A DNA stretch of 26,704 nt. Origin: RGIG5952 sp045603485. GTDB taxonomy: Bacteria > Verrucomicrobiota > Kiritimatiellia > RFP12 > JAAYLN01. Shown here piece after piece: positions 23,167 through 26,704 of the stretch. A program made the translations under genes and the position numbers. The notes beneath the pieces are model-generated. The model was given only the letters and a program-made list of their open reading frames with translations, was not told where the DNA came from and searched no databases. The DNA lies in contig JAZUMF010000080.1 of NCBI GenBank assembly GCA_045603485.1, forward strand, positions 1-26,704. The letters are read 5' to 3'. Within the stretch, counting starts at the first letter, position 1, and each line of letters begins with the position of its first letter.

Positions 23167-25413
23167 TTATGACAGGTGAGAATACAAAACCTTATACATC
23201 TCATGAGATGTCTTACATTTGTGTAATTCTTCGCGGCCTTCACTCGTATAAACAGAAGACATCGCAGCCATAAATTCCATATATGGGGCTGGAGTATCAG
23301 CCGGTGAAAGAACAAGTTGAATCACATCTGTCGGTTTTCCGTCGACCGAATCGAAATCAACACCACCGGGAACCAGAGCTATAGCACAAACCAAATCCTT
23401 GACCTCTGATGTGCGTGCATGCGGACAAGCAAAGCCGTGGCGAAGACCAGTCGACATAGACGACTCACGGTCTAGAACAGACTCAAGGACTGATGACTCA
23501 TCATTAATAATCTTCTCTACAGCAAGCAAATGAACAAGCTGCCTGATTGCATCCTCCTTTGACGATGCCTTCATATCAGCAACCATTGACTTTTCATTAA
23601 GATAGCGACGCATACGATGATTGCGTGAATTAACCTGAGATACCTCCGGCAATTCATTCTGCTGAGCAAATATTTGATCAGGATCAATAGGCTTGCGGAG
23701 AGCCTTGATAGTTTGTTCCATATTGGCAATAACTTCACGCATAACAGTACGGACAAATGGCTGTTCATTATCTTGACACTTAAAGATTACGACCTTGTCC
23801 TTTGCATTTGCTTGAATATTGATGACATGATCATCCTTAAGCACTTGATAAACAGAATCCTTAAGATTGAGAGTGTGAACAAAGAATCCCTCTTGCGAGA
23901 ATATATCAAGAAGAGAGTTAAGAATGAGACGCGTAGCCTCACGAGATGAGAAAGAAAAGACCAAATCTGCGGTCTCCTCGTCACCCTCGGCACTCTTACG
24001 GACACCAGACTTTGGAGATTTAAAAGCCTGTACAATCAGTGGAGGCGGGATCAAAGTTGTAAGGAGAGTCATCAAAACAGCAACACCGAAGACCTCTTTT
24101 GAAATCATCCCCTGAGACAATCCCAATCCAGCAACAATCAAAGCGACCTCACCGCGAGGGACCATACCTAAGCCCACGCGAATTGCACCACGGAGTTTGA
24201 AGTTACAGAAGAAAGTGGGAAGCCCACAACCAACCATCTTGGCAATAATAGCGCCGAGGGTGTAGATTGCACCAAAAATCAAAACCTCTTTTGAAACGAT
24301 TGCTTTAAGATCCACGAGCATACCCATAACGACAAAGAAGACAGGCACTAGAAAGAAATACACTGGCTGTAAAAATTCTCTGACAACTTGACTGATATCG
24401 GTACGCGAAAGAGAAAGTCCCAAGACATATGCTCCGACAATCATTGCAAGGCCAGCCTCTTCAAAAAGACCAGCGACAATCATAGCAAAGCCAAGAGCCA
24501 TAGTGGCAATCTGCGCTTTATCCTCGAAGCAATGTTTAAGGAAACGGCTTATGTAGTGAGAGCAGACAAGACCGACGGCTGTTGCGCTCAACCATACGCC
24601 AACCGCCCTTGCAGCAACGACTCCAATATGCCCCCAATCAATAGATGAACTTTCAGAGCCAGAAGAAGCCGCCGCAATACCCATACCAATTGCAAGAAGG
24701 ATAATTCCGAGCACATCGTCTATGACAGCGCCTGCTAAAATCGTCACACCCTCAGGAGAATCAAGCTTACGCTTCTCCGAAAGAATTCGAGCAGTAATTG
24801 AGACAGAAGTCGCAGTAGACATGACACCGAGAAAGATGCAGGCCGGGTCGAAGAAATCAACCTTAGCATATCCAAGCGTAGGCAAGAGCCACATTCCGAT
24901 TACATCGCCGATTACGAATGAAAATACTACACCGCCCAAACCGACAAGACCACCTGCTAGAGCATATCTGATAAGAAGCTTGAGATTGGTCTCAACACCG
25001 ACCAAAAAGAGAAGCGTAACTGATGCGAGCGTGCATATTCCATAGAGCTCTGGAGAAACGGGAGTTGTGCCGCATTGCACAGATTCTGCAAGATAAAAGA
25101 GACCATTGGGAAATCCGGGAAGAGGAATTTTGCCAAGACATGACGGTCCGATAACAATACCTGTGCAAAGCTCACCAAGAACGCCAGGCATACCGAGCTT
25201 TTCAAAGAGCGTGCCGCCAGCCCTTGCCGCAAAAAGAATAAGCCCCAACTGAATAACCAAGGTCATCATACGATGAGTCAAATCAGGACTACCCTCACCT
25301 CCTGAAGCAAAAAGAAACTGAGGTAAAACAACTAAAAGCAAAACAAAAAGCAGACGGTATTTGCTTAAAAAAGACCTCACAAAATGAAAGAAGGAGCGTG
25401 AGAATTGGGCCAT
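23167..25413 (-). CDS. CPA2-type cation/proton antiporter with C-terminal PTS EIIA-2 domain
   Basis: This is a 748-aa inner-membrane antiporter. A hydrophobic N-terminus (LLFVLLLVVLPQFLFASGG) may be a signal peptide or the first membrane segment. About 12 further membrane segments span residues 45-465, with the family blocks MPGVLGELCTGIVIGPSCLG and AGAVIDDVLGIILLA carrying the ion-binding D-D pair. Around residues 470-590 is a soluble linker. From about 600 a PTS fructose/nitrogen-type EIIA domain follows, with the phospho-accepting histidine expected at H665 in GFACPHARTSEV. The domain suggests control of ion transport by phosphotransfer, as with PtsN and K+ transporters. GGAGG with a 7-base spacer precedes the ATG. 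Confidence 0.92.
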   Translation of the reverse strand: MAQFSRSFFHFVRSFLSKYRLLFVLLLVVLPQFLFASGGEGSPDLTHRMMTLVIQLGLILFAARAGGTLFEKLGMPGVLGELCTGIVIGPSCLGKIPLPGFPNGLFYLAESVQCGTTPVSPELYGICTLASVTLLFLVGVETNLKLLIRYALAGGLVGLGGVVFSFVIGDVIGMWLLPTLGYAKVDFFDPACIFLGVMSTATSVSITARILSEKRKLDSPEGVTILAGAVIDDVLGIILLAIGMGIAAASSGSESSSIDWGHIGVVAARAVGVWLSATAVGLVCSHYISRFLKHCFEDKAQIATMALGFAMIVAGLFEEAGLAMIVGAYVLGLSLSRTDISQVVREFLQPVYFFLVPVFFVVMGMLVDLKAIVSKEVLIFGAIYTLGAIIAKMVGCGLPTFFCNFKLRGAIRVGLGMVPRGEVALIVAGLGLSQGMISKEVFGVAVLMTLLTTLIPPPLIVQAFKSPKSGVRKSAEGDEETADLVFSFSSREATRLILNSLLDIFSQEGFFVHTLNLKDSVYQVLKDDHVINIQANAKDKVVIFKCQDNEQPFVRTVMREVIANMEQTIKALRKPIDPDQIFAQQNELPEVSQVNSRNHRMRRYLNEKSMVADMKASSKEDAIRQLVHLLAVEKIINDESSVLESVLDRESSMSTGLRHGFACPHARTSEVKDLVCAIALVPGGVDFDSVDGKPTDVIQLVLSPADTPAPYMEFMAAMSSVYTSEGREELHKCKTSHEMYKVLYSHLS

Positions 25414-25449
25414 AAAAAAACCTCCAAAATGTAAAAAACCTTATATCAC

Positions 25450-25478
25450 ATTCTATCATAATGCCACCGATATGACAA
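25450..25478 (-). promoter_or_regulatory. sigma-70 promoter of the antiporter-regulator operon
   Basis: On the minus strand TTGTCA (25473-25478), a 17-base spacer and TAGAAT (25450-25455) lie 37 bases before the antiporter ATG. Spacing and boxes are good. Confidence 0.6.
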
Positions 25479-25490
25479 CCTACAATAAAG

Positions 25491-25535
25491 AGACAGACTA
25501 TTACACTTGACACCACCCCTCACGCTTGCTATACT
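25491..25535 (+). repeat. promoter-carrying repeat, copy 3
   Basis: AGACAGACTATTACACTTGA and the next bases match the repeat core seen at 22601 and 22737. TTGACA (25507-25512), 17 bases, then TATACT (25530-25535). The left half of the inverted repeat is degraded here (GAGACAG in place of GTGTCAG). Confidence 0.7.
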
Positions 25536-25582
25536 CAACCCATGATTCAACTTACAACTAATAATTAATCCACCGTCTTATA

Positions 25583-25629
25583 GGTGTCAGGCTATTACAC
25601 TTGACATTTCACTCATATCTTGCTATGTT
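25583..25629 (+). repeat. promoter-carrying repeat, copy 4
   Basis: GGTGTCAGGCTATTACACTT begins the copy; TTGACA is at 25601-25606, followed by 17 bases and TATGTT (25624-25629). TGTCA and TGACA form the inverted repeat. It starts 94 bases after the matching point of copy 3 and has the same orientation as all other copies. Confidence 0.7.
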
Positions 25630-25905
25630 GAGCCAAAAATTTGACTTCATGCTAAGAATTATCCCGAACTATAATCTCATTTCCTAAAACAACATCAAAT
25701 ATTCTTAAACTGCAAAGTTAATTCATCTCTGCTGACTCTGATAATATTTGAAGTTGGGATTGGATATTGGCAAAAGTGGTACAATTTTGCGGCTATAACC
25801 GCATCCATAGCCTCAAAGAAGGTCTTTGGCGAGATTTTTTGATACACCTCCCCATTCGGGGCGGTAGGCTCCGTTGAAGGTGATGGTATTTTGTCTGGAT
25901 TTTTC
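25630..25905. other. gene-free A+T-rich region downstream of the second transposase
   Basis: I see no supported gene here. A short hairpin CCCC-ATTC-GGGG lies near 25848-25860 without a T tract. An 87-codon open frame on the minus strand (stop at 25695) has no start codon outside its last 37 codons and is not called. Confidence 0.5.
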
Positions 25906-26704
25906 TTAGCCTTGGAATGAAACTGGGGATTTTTGGAGGTCTCTTGCTGAATAGAGCTTTATACCATCCCAGTTTTTACATAGTCCGATGCCTCTTGCAC
26001 CTGTTTTTCTACCGAGGCTGAAGGCATATTTGTGTTTTGCCACTTGTTCATCGACAAAGTCTTTTGAGCCGAAGATTGCTCCGCAGGTGAAGTGGCGGAC
26101 TTTGCAGCGTAAGAGAATTTGCAGTGGCAGCTCGCCCTTTTTATCGATTATCTCTTGTATCTTTTCGGCAGGGAATACATCTGTGCCGCTTAGGTATAGC
26201 TTTTGGCGGTAGGTTTCTATGTGTTTTTTGAAGTCAGAGACTTTGGCGTCTGGATTGTAGATGCGCGCTATGCCGTGCATTGCATTGGAGTTGCCGCGTA
26301 GTGCTGAGGCGTAGCCCGACCATTTGTAGTCTTTGGGGTCGTCTACTATGCCTGCACGGACGGGATTTAAGTCGATGTAGGCTGATACGGTTGAAAGGGT
26401 ATGGGCAGTGCCTTCCAAGAGGGTGCTATAGAAGCGGCCTTCCCACATGGAGCCTGTATTGGGATTGTGGGCGTGATACCAGATTGAGAAGCGTTGCTTG
26501 AGGTTTTGTATAAATGGAGTGATATCGCCCATGCGCCGTTTGAGCATCATCTGTTCTTCTTCAAGTCGTTTCAGGTGGTTGCCGTGGCGGTACATTATCC
26601 ATCTGTCTTTGAGGGACTGCGCCTGATCTGCTCCATAGAGGGTCTTTACGCGATAGATCAGCATTTCTTCAGTAATCTCGGTTGGTATTGGAACATGGGC
26701 AAGG
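25906..26704 (-). CDS. REP-associated tyrosine transposase (RAYT), 5' end beyond the window
   Basis: This is a second Y1/HUH transposase-like gene, paralogous to the one at the left edge. The frame stays open to the window edge. The residues before the first in-window ATG (at 26664) align with the left copy just after its HUH motif (LAHVP against LVHVP), so the true start and the HUH histidines lie outside. The tyrosine region KQRFSIWYHAHN aligns with KQRYSAWYRARH of the left copy. The first tyrosine is Phe here, which points to the second (WY) as the catalytic one if both proteins are active. The C-terminal KRKTGARGIGLC-type extension is kept (GRKTGARGIGLC). It is convergent with the left copy. 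Confidence 0.88.
   Translation of the reverse strand, partial: LAHVPIPTEITEEMLIYRVKTLYGADQAQSLKDRWIMYRHGNHLKRLEEEQMMLKRRMGDITPFIQNLKQRFSIWYHAHNPNTGSMWEGRFYSTLLEGTAHTLSTVSAYIDLNPVRAGIVDDPKDYKWSGYASALRGNSNAMHGIARIYNPDAKVSDFKKHIETYRQKLYLSGTDVFPAEKIQEIIDKKGELPLQILLRCKVRHFTCGAIFGSKDFVDEQVAKHKYAFSLGRKTGARGIGLCKNWDGIKLYSARDLQKSPVSFQG

Noticed and set aside
22590..25629. CRISPR array or toxin-antitoxin locus at the repeats
   Set aside because: The repeats are few, irregularly spaced (136 and 94 bases apart in pairs 2.7 kb distant), contain promoter-like sequence and have no cas or toxin-like genes beside them.
25695..25958. Open frame of 87 codons on the minus strand after the right transposase
   Set aside because: It has no start codon until its last 37 codons, no ribosome site, overlaps the transposase end in another frame, and a mirror open frame exists on the other strand, so it is best seen as non-coding or decayed sequence.

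Overview
The window is a stretch of chromosome, about 50% G+C by eye, from an anaerobe-like bacterium. I favour a member of the PVC group (Kiritimatiellota, Lentisphaerota or Verrucomicrobiota). This rests on the two REP-associated transposases, whose long C-terminal extension resembles those I recall from such genomes, and on the general look of the housekeeping proteins. There is no rRNA or other decisive marker, so this is a moderate inference.

Layout. Positions 25-1011 hold an intact REP-associated (Y1/HUH) transposase, followed by a gene-free stretch with four CTGTCC-type repeats. A minus-strand block follows (1417-11013). In transcription order it reads pgi, a polyprenyl-phosphate-type glycosyltransferase, a 241-bp regulatory gap, dnaK, groES, groEL, htpG and a HAD phosphatase. 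Thus the main Hsp70, Hsp60/10 and Hsp90 genes sit together, without dnaJ or grpE. The gap before dnaK holds two sigma-54-like promoter sequences and an overlapping set of inverted repeats, one of which looks like a terminator.

Divergent from pgi is a plus-strand operon (11236-12722): two small membrane proteins of unknown function and an Mrp/NBP35-type Fe-S ATPase. Its terminator lies inside the 3' end of the convergent gene tsaC. Then, on the minus strand (20675 down to 12755), come a GH78 alpha-L-rhamnosidase-like enzyme, a fused O-antigen-ligase/glycosyltransferase, transketolase, purE and tsaC. A GH2 glycosidase (20752-22557) is divergent from the GH78 gene. Neither glycosidase has a signal peptide, so the pair probably handles imported oligosaccharides in the cytoplasm.

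The right end (22558-26704) is repeat-rich. A minus-strand pair, a CPA2 cation/proton antiporter with a C-terminal PTS EIIA domain followed by a short DtxR/MntR-type regulator, is bracketed by four copies of a repeat. Each copy contains a TGTCA/TGACA inverted repeat and a TTGACA-N17-TATACT (or TATGTT) promoter-like pair. Two of these copies lie in a 136-bp tandem duplication that also copied the last 21 codons of the regulator. The window ends inside a second REP-associated transposase, convergent with the first.

The most interesting items are the sigma-54-like control region of dnaK, the polymerase-glycosyltransferase fusion, the conserved-looking small membrane pair beside mrp, and the promoter-carrying repeat family. 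I found no CRISPR array, tRNA, rRNA, prophage or obvious defence system.
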